A DNA stretch of 64,000 nt from CAHJWH01 sp965198905 (GCA_965198905.1 OZ240678.1:1364001-1428000), one strand, 5' to 3'; positions 1 to 9,915 are shown, numbered from the stretch's first letter. The notes: a model not told the origin generated them from the sequence alone. Numbers and translations: made by a program.

Positions 1-1
1 C

Positions 2-274
2 AGCTACTGCCCTTGGCCGGGAGTCGGGCCCGCCTCGCCGTCGGACCGCGGCTATGAGGGCGGCTTCCTGACCAAGCTCATGCTGAAGGACCTCAAGCTC
101 GCCCAGGCCGCCGCGGCGAGCGCGGGCGCGGCCACGCCCATGGGCGCCCAGGCCGAGGGGCTGTACGCCATGTTCGAGCGGCTGGGCTATGGCGACAAGG
201 ACTTCTCCGCCGTGCTGCAGCTGATGCGCGGCCATCTCGACGAGCTGGACGTGAGCGCCCGAGGCGGTGGGTGA
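2..274 (+). CDS. mmsB: 3-hydroxyisobutyrate dehydrogenase, C-terminal part (5' end outside window)
   Basis: The frame is open from the left edge and ends in TGA, giving the last 90 residues of an NAD-dependent 3-hydroxyisobutyrate dehydrogenase. This enzyme oxidises 3-hydroxyisobutyrate to methylmalonate semialdehyde in valine breakdown. The visible part is the all-helical C-terminal domain, with the family's typical 'ATPMGAQA' and 'YGDKDFSAV' segments and the substrate-loop 'PASPSDRGYEGGF' ahead of 'LMLKDLKLA'. The next gene is an enoyl-CoA hydratase on the same strand 38 bp away, consistent with a valine/acyl-CoA degradation operon. The catalytic lysine and Rossmann domain lie outside the window, so activity cannot be judged. 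Confidence 0.88.
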   Translation, partial: SYCPWPGVGPASPSDRGYEGGFLTKLMLKDLKLAQAAAASAGAATPMGAQAEGLYAMFERLGYGDKDFSAVLQLMRGHLDELDVSARGGG

Positions 275-312
275 GCGGGGGTGGTTGATGGGCGGCGGTT
301 GAGGATCAGGCC

Positions 313-1095
313 ATGAGCGAACACCAGACCATCATCCTGGAGCCGACCGACGACGGCGTCGCCCTGATCCGGCTGAACCGGCCCGAAGCTCTGAACGCGC
401 TGAACGGCCAGTTGATGGCGGAGCTGTCCACCTGCATCGCCGCGCTGGATACCGACGACGCCGTGCGCTGCCTGGTGCTGACAGGCTCCGACAAGGCCTT
501 CGCCGCCGGGGCCGACATCAAGGAGATGCAGGCCAAGACCTACGCCCAGGCCTTCAAGGAGGACTACTTCACCGAGACCTCGGAGCGGATCGTGCGGTCT
601 CGCAAGCCGATCATCGCGGCGGTGGCGGGCTATGCGCTGGGCGGCGGGTGCGAGCTGGCCATGATGTGCGACTTCATCATCGCCGCCGAAAACGCCAGGT
701 TCGGCCAGCCGGAGATCAACCTCGGGGTCATGCCGGGCATAGGCGGCACCCAGCGCCTGACCCGGCTGGTGGGCAAGTCCAAGGCTATGGACATGATGCT
801 GACCGCCCGGATGATGGACGCGGCCGAGGCGGAACGCGCCGGCCTCGTCAGCCGGGTCGTGCCGCTGGACAGGCTGATGGACGAGGCGATGGCCGCGGCC
901 AGGAAGATTGCCTCGCTGTCGCCCCTCGCGGTGGTGATGAACAAGGAACTGGTCGACACCGCGCTGGAGACCACCCTGACCGAGGGCATCAAGGTCGAAC
1001 GCCGCCTGTTCCACTCCCTGTTCGCCTTCGAAGACCAGAAGGAAGGCATGGCCGCCTTCGTCGAGAAGCGGAAACCGCAGTTCAAGGGAAGTTAA
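313..1095 (+). CDS. Enoyl-CoA hydratase (crotonase family)
   Basis: A 260-residue crotonase-fold protein, the usual length for short-chain enoyl-CoA hydratases that add water to trans-2-enoyl-CoA. It shows the oxyanion-hole segment 'AAGADIKEM', the first catalytic glutamate in 'GGGCELAMMCDF' and the second in 'QPEINLGVMPGIGGTQRL'. Both glutamates being present argues for a true hydratase rather than an isomerase. It follows the 3-hydroxyisobutyrate dehydrogenase gene, which suits a role in valine or fatty acyl-CoA oxidation. ATG start with a GAGG stretch just upstream. The exact chain-length preference cannot be read from the sequence. Confidence 0.92.
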   Translation: MSEHQTIILEPTDDGVALIRLNRPEALNALNGQLMAELSTCIAALDTDDAVRCLVLTGSDKAFAAGADIKEMQAKTYAQAFKEDYFTETSERIVRSRKPIIAAVAGYALGGGCELAMMCDFIIAAENARFGQPEINLGVMPGIGGTQRLTRLVGKSKAMDMMLTARMMDAAEAERAGLVSRVVPLDRLMDEAMAAARKIASLSPLAVVMNKELVDTALETTLTEGIKVERRLFHSLFAFEDQKEGMAAFVEKRKPQFKGS

Positions 1096-1203
1096 GTGCG
1101 CCGGAGGTGTTCGGACCTGCAACAAGGCTGCTTTGCATCGCGTTGACCCTGACCCGCCGCTATGCCAGCCACGGTTCTGGACTTCGCTGCATAGAGGCCA
1201 CCT

Positions 1204-1770
1204 GTGACAACCCCGTTCATTGTCGGCCTCGGCGGCACCCTGCGCCCCGACTCCTCCACCGAGAAGGCGCTGCGCGTCGTTCTCGCCGCGGCGGAGGCGG
1301 CGGGGGCGAGGACGCTGTTGATCGGCGGCGAGGCCCTCGATCTGCCGCTCTACGCCCCTCACCTGTCGGAACGCCATGAGAAGGCGCGCGCCCTGGTCGA
1401 GGCGCTGCGGCAGGCGGACGGCGTGGTGCTGGGCTCGCCGGGATACCACGGGGCGATCTCGGGCCAGGTGAAGAACGCCATCGACTATGTCGAGGACATG
1501 AGCCGGGACCCCCGGCCCTACCTGTCCGGGCGCGCAGTCGGCTGCGTGGCGACGGCCGCGGGCTGGCAGGCGGCGGTCACCACCCTGACCGGCCTGCGCG
1601 GGGTGGTGCATGCGCTGCGCGGATGGCCGACGCCGCTAGGCGTCGCGATCAACACCGCCGAACCCGCCTTCGACGCGTCGGGGGCCTGCCTGTCGCCCCG
1701 CGTGCAGGAGTCGCTTGATCGGGTCGCCAGCGAACTGATGCAGTTCGCCGGCTGGACCGCCGGGACGTAG
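1204..1770 (+). CDS. NADPH-dependent FMN reductase family protein
   Basis: A 188-residue flavodoxin-like protein of the NADPH-dependent FMN reductase family. The N-terminal phosphate-binding loop 'GLGGTLRPDSSTEKAL' and the flavin-contacting 'SPGYHGAISGQVKNAIDY' are characteristic. Such proteins reduce FMN or quinone-like substrates in the cytoplasm. The GTG start gives an N-terminus that runs directly into the first beta strand. It lies 108 bp downstream of the hydratase gene, so it may have its own promoter. The physiological substrate is unknown. Confidence 0.8.
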   Translation: MTTPFIVGLGGTLRPDSSTEKALRVVLAAAEAAGARTLLIGGEALDLPLYAPHLSERHEKARALVEALRQADGVVLGSPGYHGAISGQVKNAIDYVEDMSRDPRPYLSGRAVGCVATAAGWQAAVTTLTGLRGVVHALRGWPTPLGVAINTAEPAFDASGACLSPRVQESLDRVASELMQFAGWTAGT

Positions 1771-1867
1771 CGGCGGCCTGCATGTCGGGGCGCCCCGAAT
1801 GAACTTGGGCCGGCGCCGGCTACGACCGTTCGGCGCAAGGGGTCATATGACGACGCCGGGTAGTTAG

Positions 1868-2069
1868 GTGTGGGTCGATCTGCTCAGCAACCCGTGGGAT
1901 CCGCGCCTCGGCTCGGGCGAGTTGAGCTTCGATGCCGGCCTGCGCCTGCGCTACAAGATTAACCCGCAAGTTCGCCCCATATGTCGGGGTCACCCGCGAG
2001 AAAGCTTTCGCCGCAGCACCGACGATGCACGCGCGGCGGGCGACCTGCGCTTACCAGCGGTGGTGCGAT
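1868..2069 (+). pseudogene. Decayed fragment of a copper-resistance outer membrane protein (CopB-like)
   Basis: No intact gene lies between 1771 and 2113, but the plus strand encodes a CopB-like C-terminal region broken across three frames. From 1868 one frame reads 'GSGELSFDAGLRLRYKI'. From about 1961 the next frame continues 'TRKFAPYVGVTREKAF'. From about 2008 a third frame gives 'FRRSTDDARAAGD'. Laid end to end these follow the CopB beta-barrel C-terminus (a GLRLRYEI..-FAPYVGV..-ARAAGE-type series). I infer a remnant with at least two frameshifts and no 5' part. Recognition is from memory of the family, without an alignment. Confidence 0.6.
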
Positions 2070-2113
2070 CAGCCGAGGTTGGGATGCGGGCCGACGGACC
2101 CGCCCCGTCCTGG

Positions 2114-2413
2114 TCAGTGCGCGGCTTGATAAGCCTTGTCGCCGGCCTTTTCGGCGGCCTTGCCGGCCATGGCGGCGTTCTTGCCGGCGGCCTGGGCGGT
2201 GTCGGCGGCGACCTTGGCGCTGAGCGTGCCCGGCTGGGCGTCGACGGCGTTCTGGGCCGCCCCCGCCGCCTGCTGGGCCGCGGCGGCCGTCTGGTTGGCG
2301 GCCTCGGCCGCGTCGGCGGCCGCATTGGCGGCCTTCTGCTGGTTCTGAGCCCCGTGACATGCGCTCAGGGTCAGAGCTGCGCCCAAGGCGACCGCCACTT
2401 TCAGACAGCTCAT
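2114..2413 (-). CDS. Small Ala-rich putative lipoprotein
   Basis: A 99-residue protein beginning 'MSCLKVAVALGAALTLSACHG', a short lipoprotein signal with lipobox LSAC (lipidated Cys at residue 19). The mature part is almost entirely Ala, Gln, Lys and Asp in heptad-like spacing ('AANAAADAAEAANQTAAAAQ'), suggesting a long helix or coiled coil anchored to a membrane, similar in style to small alanine-rich lipoproteins. The frame is open further upstream, but the internal ATG at 2413 is chosen because it places the signal sequence at the N-terminus. No specific function is recognised. Confidence 0.65.
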   Translation of the reverse strand: MSCLKVAVALGAALTLSACHGAQNQQKAANAAADAAEAANQTAAAAQQAAGAAQNAVDAQPGTLSAKVAADTAQAAGKNAAMAGKAAEKAGDKAYQAAH

Positions 2414-2579
2414 CGGTTCATCCCCAGGCCAAATCCAGCCTATTGTTTTTAAGCTGAGCCGGGCGGCGGAGTCGATGCTTATTCGCCGTCGGGTCCGGGC
2501 TGCTTTAGTCGTCGCATCGATCATGGCCGCGCCGATTAGCGCGCGCCGCCTGAACTCTTGAAGATCTGGGACCCGATCC

Positions 2580-3827
2580 GTGGAAAAGTGGAAGTTCCTC
2601 CTCCAGCAGCTGTCGCAGCGGCTGTGGCTGCGCGCTTCGCTCTACGCGGCCTTGGGGATCGCCGTCGCCTTGTCGGCGGCGGCCTTTTCCCCGTTCGTGC
2701 CCGCCTCGGTCGCCAAGCCTTTCGGCGGCGGGACGGTGAACAGCCTGCTGAATGTGCTGGCCACCAGCCTGCTGGCGGTGGCGACCTTTTCGGTGGCGGC
2801 GATGCTGACCGCCTACACCAACGTCGCTCAGGGCGCGTCCCCCCGAGCCGCCACCCTGATCACCGGCGACAGCCAGGCGCAGTCGGCCCTGGCCACCTTC
2901 GTAGGCGCCTTCCTCTATTCGGTGGTGGCGTTCAGCGCCAACGGGACCGGCTATTACGGCAGCGGCGGACGGGCGATCGTCTTCTTCGTCACGCTCGGCG
3001 TGCTGGCGCTGGTGGCCATCAACCTGCTGCGATGGCTGGACCAGCTGCTCAGCCTGGCGCGGGTCGGCCACGCCATCGCCCGGGTGGAGGAGGCGACCTC
3101 GGAGGCGATGAAGAGCCCCTTCGGCCGTTCGGCCCCGCCGGACGCCGAGCCGCCGCCGGGGGTGCGCTCCATCTATCCGCGCTCCATCGGCTATGTGCAG
3201 AACGTCGATATCCACGCACTGGCCAAGCTGGCCGAGCGCGACGGGCTGCAGATCTGGGTCGAGGGGCCGCCCGGCGCCTTCGCCGAGCCCAGCCGCGTGC
3301 TGGCCAGGGTCCAGGGCGAGGTCAGCGCCGATTGCGAGACCGATATCGAGGGCGCCTTCGCCATCGGTCACGAGCGCTCCTTCTCCCAGGACCCGCGCTT
3401 CGGCTTCATCGTGCTGGGCCAGATCGCCTCCAAGGCGCTGTCGCCCGGGATCAACGACCCCGGCACCGCCATCGATGTGGCCGCCAGCGCCGTGCGCCTG
3501 CTCAGGGCGTGGCTCCAGCCGGAGATGGAGCATCCCAAACAGCCCGCCGAAAGGGTCAGGGTCTCGCGCCCCCCGTTCGAGGTCCTGCTGCGCGACGTGT
3601 TCGAGCCGATTGCGCTCGACGGCTCGGGGAGCCTGCTGGTCTCCATGCGCCTGCAGCGCGCCATGGCCGCCCTCGCCCACATCGCCGAGCCGGACGACCA
3701 GCGCGCCATCCGCCGCTTCGCCGAAGAGTCGCTGCAACGCAGCGACAAGGCGATGGACTTCGACTTCGACCGAAAGCGGGTCAGGGGGGCGTCCGGCGGG
3801 CTGCTGGCCGACCAAGGGGTTGGCTAG
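2580..3827 (+). CDS. DUF2254 family membrane protein
   Basis: A 415-residue inner-membrane protein of the DUF2254 family. About four hydrophobic segments lie in the first ~160 residues (for example around 'LYAALGIAVALSAAAF' and 'FFVTLGVLALVAINLL'). A soluble C-terminal region follows with the family's conserved 'VDIHALAKLAERDGL', 'DPRFGFIVLGQIASKALSPGINDPGTA' type block. The start is GTG. Function of the family is unknown. The gene converges with the DUF389 gene, also a multi-pass membrane protein of unknown role. Confidence 0.85.
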   Translation: MEKWKFLLQQLSQRLWLRASLYAALGIAVALSAAAFSPFVPASVAKPFGGGTVNSLLNVLATSLLAVATFSVAAMLTAYTNVAQGASPRAATLITGDSQAQSALATFVGAFLYSVVAFSANGTGYYGSGGRAIVFFVTLGVLALVAINLLRWLDQLLSLARVGHAIARVEEATSEAMKSPFGRSAPPDAEPPPGVRSIYPRSIGYVQNVDIHALAKLAERDGLQIWVEGPPGAFAEPSRVLARVQGEVSADCETDIEGAFAIGHERSFSQDPRFGFIVLGQIASKALSPGINDPGTAIDVAASAVRLLRAWLQPEMEHPKQPAERVRVSRPPFEVLLRDVFEPIALDGSGSLLVSMRLQRAMAALAHIAEPDDQRAIRRFAEESLQRSDKAMDFDFDRKRVRGASGGLLADQGVG

Positions 3828-3875
3828 GGCCGCCTAAATCGCCGACCTTACGTTCGGCCGTGCGATCAATGCCCT

Positions 3876-3917
3876 GCGTCATCCTGAGGAGCCCCGAAGG
3901 GGCGTCGCGAAGGACGC
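3876..3917. repeat. Palindromic repeat, type C (bidirectional hairpin between convergent genes)
   Basis: A compact nested palindrome in the 96-bp gap between the convergent DUF2254 and DUF389 genes. Its centre is the perfect hairpin GCCCCGAAGGGGC, flanked by GCGTCATCCTGAGGA and GTCGCGAAGGACGC arms that also pair partly. Nearly the same sequence occurs at 50719-50759 between bchY and bchZ. It could act as a bidirectional terminator, but there is no clear U-tract. Confidence 0.75.
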
Positions 3918-3923
3918 GAGCCC

Positions 3924-5474
3924 TCACGCCGGCGCCACCCCCGCCGCCGGGGAGAGCCTGAAGGCCGCGCCGCCGCCTCCGGTCGCCGTCACGCCCATTC
4001 CCGAGGCGCGCAGCACGGCGGCGGCGGCCGTGGCCCGGCGCTGGTCGAGGGTCGGTTGCGGCGGCGGGCTCGCGCCCCCCGGCAGTCCGGGTACGCCGAG
4101 CGTCGCGACGTTCCAGCGCCTGGCCGCCCACGCCGATGTGGTGACCGCCGCCTGCGCCGCGGCGTCGAGCGTATCGTCGCGCCGAGCGAAACGGATCACG
4201 GGGAGCGGCTGCAGCGGCGGGGTGATCTGGACGTCCCAGCCCTGGGCCACGGCGGCCTGGGCGCGGGCCTCCAGCGCCCGATAGGTGGCGAGGTCGGCGC
4301 CCGGCAGGGGGATGGCGGCGGCCACGGCGCGCTGATGGTCGGCGTCGACGACCACGGCGTCCGCCGACACGCCGGCGGCGAGCGCGACGATGTCGGAAAC
4401 GGAGCGGACCTTGGCCTGGGCCGCCGCTATGTCTTGCGCCTGGCTCAGGCTGGCGCGCTGAGCTTCGAGGCTGTCGGCGCCCCCCTGCAACAGCACCTGG
4501 TCCACCTGCACCGCGACCTTGCGGTGGAGCTTCTTCTCCAAGCCGCCGCGCAGGGTCCCGCTCGGGACCGCCCGGGTGGGGGCCGCGATGACCACGGCGC
4601 GCACCGCGATCGGCTCGGCGCCAAAATCCACGGCGAGCTGGCTGACCCGGGCCTGCGGGCCGAACCGCTTCACCAGATAGCTGCGCACCTCGCCGACCGT
4701 CACCGCCTCCTTGGCGATGCGGCCGAGCGATAGGGCGAGCGGCACGGCCATGGCCACGAACACCAGGATCAGCAGCACCGTCTGGGTCAGGGTCTGGCTG
4801 CGGGTGAGATGGCCCCCGAACCCGTACAGCCGCGCCATGATGGTGGCGGACAGCGCGATGGTGACGAAGTTGGTCCCATACAGCGCCAGCGAGCCGAACA
4901 GCACCGCCATGTTCTGGGTAGCGAGGCCATAGCCGACGACCGCCAGCGGCGGCATCAGGGCGGTGGCGATGGCGACGCCGGTGATGGTCTCGCCGCGTCC
5001 CCGGATGATGGCGAAGCTGCCGGCCAGGGACGCGAACAGCGCCACCAGCAGGTCGAACAGATTGGGACGGGTGCGCGACAGTATCTCCGCCGTCGCAGCC
5101 TTCAGCGGCGAAGCCAGCACCACCAGGGCGGTGAACAGCACCGCCAGGACCGAGCCGACCGCCAGCGCCAGCAGCGAGCGGCGCATTTCGCGAAAGTCGA
5201 ACAGCGCCAGACTGAAGCCCAGGCCCAGGATGGGGTTCATCAACGGCGAGATCAGCATGGCGCCGATGACGACCGCGGGCGAGGACAGCAACAGCCCCAG
5301 CACCGCGATCCCGGCCGACATCAGGATCATGAAGGCGTGCCGCGGGCTCCAGCCGCTCTCCTCCACAATGCGGGCGACCACGCGATCGTGCTCGACGCCT
5401 CGGGTCAGCGCAGCGCGCCAACGATCGTACATCGAAGGGGACACGTCGCCTGGAGCGCCTTCGATCGCCTGCAT
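3924..5474 (-). CDS. DUF389 / TIGR00341-type multi-pass membrane protein
   Basis: A 516-residue membrane protein. After a ~50-residue N-terminal segment comes a run of transmembrane helices with the DUF389 signature region 'GLLLSSPAVVIGAMLISPLMNPILGLGFSLALFD' (shown as overlapping pieces 'SSPAVVIGAMLISPLMNPI' and 'LGLGFSLALFDF'), then 'RGRGETITGVAIATALMPPLAVVGYG'-type helices, and a long C-terminal soluble half rich in Ala, Gln and Val. The family has no agreed biochemical role. ATG start at 5474. The type C palindrome lies immediately after the stop. Confidence 0.85.
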   Translation of the reverse strand: MQAIEGAPGDVSPSMYDRWRAALTRGVEHDRVVARIVEESGWSPRHAFMILMSAGIAVLGLLLSSPAVVIGAMLISPLMNPILGLGFSLALFDFREMRRSLLALAVGSVLAVLFTALVVLASPLKAATAEILSRTRPNLFDLLVALFASLAGSFAIIRGRGETITGVAIATALMPPLAVVGYGLATQNMAVLFGSLALYGTNFVTIALSATIMARLYGFGGHLTRSQTLTQTVLLILVFVAMAVPLALSLGRIAKEAVTVGEVRSYLVKRFGPQARVSQLAVDFGAEPIAVRAVVIAAPTRAVPSGTLRGGLEKKLHRKVAVQVDQVLLQGGADSLEAQRASLSQAQDIAAAQAKVRSVSDIVALAAGVSADAVVVDADHQRAVAAAIPLPGADLATYRALEARAQAAVAQGWDVQITPPLQPLPVIRFARRDDTLDAAAQAAVTTSAWAARRWNVATLGVPGLPGGASPPPQPTLDQRRATAAAAVLRASGMGVTATGGGGAAFRLSPAAGVAPA

Positions 5475-5531
5475 CCGACCATCTCAAGGCTTTAAGCGGA
5501 CGGTGACAAGCCTTGGCCGTCAGACGCCGCG

Positions 5532-6608
5532 TCAGGCGAGCCGTCCCAGCCCCGCCTCCAGGGCTTTGCGGAAGACGCTGGGCAGGCCTTCGCCGGCTTG
5601 GGCCTGCGGCGACCACGATCCGGTCGGGGGCGGGGCGTCCACCTCGGCGCGCAGCACCGTCAAGGTGAGCGCGAAGTGGGTGAAGACGTGCTCCACCTCG
5701 CCCACCGACACCCAGGCGCCGTCCGCGGGTGCGAGGTCCCGCGCCTCCCGCTCTGAGAAGGGCGCGCTTCGCCACGCGCTGGTGGGGAGCCCCGCCATAC
5801 CGCCGAGCAGGCCCCGGGGCGGCCGGCGGACCAGCGCCACCTGCCCATCCCTCACCGCGACATAGGCCACGCCGTAGCGACGCGGCCGCTCAAGCTTGGC
5901 GCGCTTGCGGGGGAGCAGCTCCGGCGCGCCTTCCGCCAAGCCCCGGCAGAAGCTGGCGACCGGACATCGGGCGCAGAGGGGCTGGCGCGGCCGACAGACG
6001 GTGGCGCCGAGGTCCATGGTGGCCTGAGCCCAGTCGCCGGGCCGCGTGGTCGACGCGATCAGGGTCGCCAGCCGCTTCAGCTCGGGCCGGGCGTCCGGCA
6101 ACGGGGCGTGGACAGCGAACAGGCGCGAGACCACGCGCTCCACATTGCCGTCCACCACCACCGTCGCCCGGTCGAAGGCGATGGCCGCCACCGCCGCGGC
6201 GGTATAGGGGCCGAGCCCCGGCAGGGCCCGCAGCCCCGCCTCCGTATCGGGGAAAACCCCGCCCTGCGCCTGCGCCACCGCCCGGGCGCAGGCCAGCAGG
6301 TTGCGGGCCCGGGCGTAGTAGCCGAGGCCCGCCCAGGCGGCCATCACCTCGGCGTCGTCCGCCGCAGCGAGGTCGCTCACCTTGGGCCAGCGTTGGGTGA
6401 AGGCCTGGAAGTAGGGCGTCGCGTGCGGGACGGTGGTCTGCTGCAGCATGACCTCCGAAAGCCAGACCCGGTAGGGATCGGCGCGCGCGCCGGCGGCATG
6501 GGCCTGCGGTCCGACCCGCCAGGCGAGGGTGCGCGCGTGGGCGTCGTACCAGTTGAGCAGGGCGGCTTGCAGGGCGGCGACATCGGCGGGAGGCATCTGG
6601 CCGGTCAT
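5532..6608 (-). CDS. mutY: A/G-specific adenine DNA glycosylase MutY
   Basis: A 358-residue MutY removes adenine mispaired with 8-oxoguanine in base excision repair. Visible features in order: the catalytic Glu region 'SEVMLQQTTVPHATPYF'; the helix-hairpin-helix 'LPGLGPYTAAAVAAIAF'; the catalytic Asp in 'VVDGNVERVVSRL'; the four-cysteine iron-sulfur loop C-X6-C-X2-C-X5-C ('CRPRQPLCARCPVASFC'); and a C-terminal NUDIX-like 8-oxoG recognition domain ('PPRGLLGGMAGLPTSAW'). It is divergent from the DUF721 gene with only 68 bp between starts. Confidence 0.95.
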   Translation of the reverse strand: MTGQMPPADVAALQAALLNWYDAHARTLAWRVGPQAHAAGARADPYRVWLSEVMLQQTTVPHATPYFQAFTQRWPKVSDLAAADDAEVMAAWAGLGYYARARNLLACARAVAQAQGGVFPDTEAGLRALPGLGPYTAAAVAAIAFDRATVVVDGNVERVVSRLFAVHAPLPDARPELKRLATLIASTTRPGDWAQATMDLGATVCRPRQPLCARCPVASFCRGLAEGAPELLPRKRAKLERPRRYGVAYVAVRDGQVALVRRPPRGLLGGMAGLPTSAWRSAPFSEREARDLAPADGAWVSVGEVEHVFTHFALTLTVLRAEVDAPPPTGSWSPQAQAGEGLPSVFRKALEAGLGRLA

Positions 6609-6676
6609 AGCCGGGTTTCACGCCGCTCGCGCCTGCGTGACGCGCGGGGCGGCGGCTTTTGCGCTAGGCTCCGGCC

Positions 6677-7219
6677 ATGCCTCGCCGCCTGCCGACGCCC
6701 GCCGAAGCCGCCGACATCCTGTCGCGAAAGCGCACCCGGCCTACCTTCCGCCCGCCGCCCCCGGCCGGAAAGGCGCTGGCCGGCTATCTCAAGACCCTGG
6801 ACGCTAAGTTCAGCGGCGCGTCCGCCGGCCCGCGGGTGCTGATCCAGCGCTGGCGCGAGATCGTCGGCGAGACCCTGTCGCGCCGCACCGAGCCGGTGAA
6901 GCTGATCCGCCCCCGCAAGGGCGGCCCGGCGACCCTGGAGGTGCGCGTGGACGGCCCCGCCGCCGCCTTGATCCAGCACCAGAGCGCCGACATCCTGGCG
7001 CGCGTGAACCTGACGCTGGGCGAAGGGACGGTGGACCGCCTGCGCATCGTCCAGGGCCCAGTTCGAGCGCCCGCCGCCACCACGCCCGCCCGCCGCAAAC
7101 CGCCCCCGCTCGACGCCGCCCAGGAAGCCGAGATCGCCGCCGGCCTGACCGAAGCGCCGGAAGGCGGACTGAAAGCGGCGCTGCTGAAGCTCGGACGGGA
7201 AGTCACGCGACGAGGCTGA
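6677..7219 (+). CDS. DUF721 family protein (DciA-like)
   Basis: A 180-residue cytoplasmic protein with a DUF721 domain around residues 40-130 ('LIQRWREIVGETLSRRTEPVKLI'-type core, here split as 'IQRWREIVGETLS' and 'RRTEPVKLIRP'). DUF721 includes DciA, the ancestral loader of the replicative helicase DnaB, and alphaproteobacterial members commonly sit beside mutY. The N-terminus and the Pro-rich stretch near residue 135 are low complexity. A DciA role is inferred from family membership only. Confidence 0.8.
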   Translation: MPRRLPTPAEAADILSRKRTRPTFRPPPPAGKALAGYLKTLDAKFSGASAGPRVLIQRWREIVGETLSRRTEPVKLIRPRKGGPATLEVRVDGPAAALIQHQSADILARVNLTLGEGTVDRLRIVQGPVRAPAATTPARRKPPPLDAAQEAEIAAGLTEAPEGGLKAALLKLGREVTRRG

Positions 7220-7227
7220 AGCCGCTT

Positions 7228-7389
7228 CTCCCTCCCCCTTGAGGGGAGGGTCGGGGTGGGGGTCAGCCGCCGCTGCAGAGGCCGAGTTCGATCTCCAGCG
7301 CGCCGAGTCCTGATAAGTGTTTGTTATCGAAAGCCCGACGAACGTGCACCGGCCCCCCACCCCGACCCTCCCCTCCGGGGGGAGGGGGA
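7228..7389. repeat. Type A inverted repeat pair (REPIN-like) around a collapsed DUF559 copy
   Basis: Two copies of a ~35-bp C/G-rich palindrome face each other: 7228-7262 (CTCCC..TTGAGGGGAGGGTCGGGGTGGGGG orientation) and 7353-7389 (the reverse complement). They enclose 90 bp that hold the two ends of the neighbouring DUF559 gene without its middle. Bases 7222-7299 repeat exactly at 7440-7517 (78 bp, offset 218), covering the palindrome and the 3' end of the DUF559 gene. Confidence 0.85.
7263..7385 (-). pseudogene. Internally deleted DUF559 endonuclease gene remnant
   Basis: Read on the minus strand, this begins like the intact gene next door ('GRGGGPVHVRRA' against 'GRGGGPLHVRRA') and ends identically ('LEIELGLCSGG' then stop). 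The roughly 90-residue catalytic core is missing and replaced by about 10 unrelated residues. The frame remains open through the junction, so a short peptide could be made. I read it as a deletion derivative of the intact copy at 7481-7894. Confidence 0.75.
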
Positions 7390-7445
7390 TTGAGCCCTCC
7401 TCGGACATGGTGCGAAGAAACACGGTGAAGAAGTTGCGCCCGCTT

Positions 7446-7858
7446 CTCCCTCCCCCTTGAGGGGAGGGTCGGGGTGGGGGTCAGCCGCCGCTGCAGAGGC
7501 CGAGTTCGATCTCCAGCATGCGGACGACGTCGTCCCAGTCGTTGGCGACCTGCCAGTTTGAGAGCCGGATCGTGCGGTAGCCTTGCGCCGCAAGCCATGC
7601 GTCACGACGGCCGTCGTACGCCTCGTCGTGGGTGTGCCCGTCGATCTCGATGATCAGCTTGCGATCGTGGCAGGCGAAGTCGGCGATGTAGGGGCCGATG
7701 GGGACTTGGCGACGGAAGTGCAGGCCGCGGCTGCGACGGGTTTCGCGCAGCAGGGACCAGAGCTTCTTCTCGAACGGCGTGGCGGCGTTTCTGAGCTCGC
7801 GCGCCCGGCGGACGTGCAGCGGCCCCCCACCCCGACCCTCCCCTCGAAGGGGAGGGAG
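7446..7858. repeat. Type A inverted repeat pair enclosing the intact DUF559 gene
   Basis: Palindrome copies at 7446-7480 and 7823-7858 face inward in the same relative orientation as the pair at 7228-7389. They bracket the DUF559 gene, which ends one base inside one copy and reads its N-terminus through the other. A further single copy lies at 7914-7948, just before the end of thiC. The arrangement palindrome-gene-palindrome looks like one mobile or duplicating unit. Confidence 0.8.
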
Positions 7859-7894
7859 ACCTGCGCCACTTCCTGCCATGCCTGAACAAAGCAC
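7481..7894 (-). CDS. DUF559 (Vsr-like) endonuclease domain protein
   Basis: A 137-residue protein of the DUF559 family, related to the very-short-patch-repair endonuclease fold. Recognisable blocks are 'RARELRNAATPFEKKLWSLL', 'FRRQVPIGPYIADFACHDRK', 'LIIEIDGHTHD' (the acidic, metal-binding region) and 'GYRTIRLSNWQVANDWDDVV'. The first ~28 residues ('LPPLRGEGRGGG') are encoded by a type A palindrome, so the true start is unclear: GTG at 7894 or ATG at 7879 both read through the repeat. Both ends of the gene coincide with palindromes, and a collapsed sister copy lies alongside. A role in DNA cleavage is inferred from the fold. Confidence 0.8.
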   Translation of the reverse strand: MLCSGMAGSGAGLPPLRGEGRGGGPLHVRRARELRNAATPFEKKLWSLLRETRRSRGLHFRRQVPIGPYIADFACHDRKLIIEIDGHTHDEAYDGRRDAWLAAQGYRTIRLSNWQVANDWDDVVRMLEIELGLCSGG

Positions 7895-7913
7895 GCCAGG
7901 ATTGCAGCCGCAA

Positions 7914-7948
7914 TTCCCTCCCCCTTGAGGGGAGGGTCAGGGTGGGGG
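7914..7948. repeat. Single type A palindromic repeat
   Basis: A copy of the same C/G-rich palindrome (TTGAGGGGAGGGTCAGGGT core), 12 bp beyond the stop of thiC. It may serve as the 3' hairpin of the thiC transcript. Confidence 0.75.
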
Positions 7949-7959
7949 CGGTTCAGCCG

Positions 7960-9798
<1,839 letters not shown>

Positions 9799-9822
9799 GG
9801 GCGGCCTCGGCTTGAGGGGCCG

Positions 9823-9915
9823 GCCTCGTCCTTCGACAAGCTCAGGATGAGGCCTATCGAGCGGCCTTCGCGACTAGGGAAGTCGCCTCATCCTGAGCCT
9901 GTCGAAGGACGAGGC
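9823..9915. repeat. Type B inverted repeat pair (REPIN-like) in the thiC leader
   Basis: A 31-bp arm at 9823-9853 (GCCTCGTCCTTCGACAAGCT...) and its reverse complement at 9885-9915 match at 30 of 31 positions around a 31-bp loop, so the thiC leader RNA can fold into a very long hairpin. The same pair recurs at 36468-36548 and 55553-55633. It starts only 24 bases ahead of the thiC start codon and lies between aptamer and gene. Confidence 0.9.
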
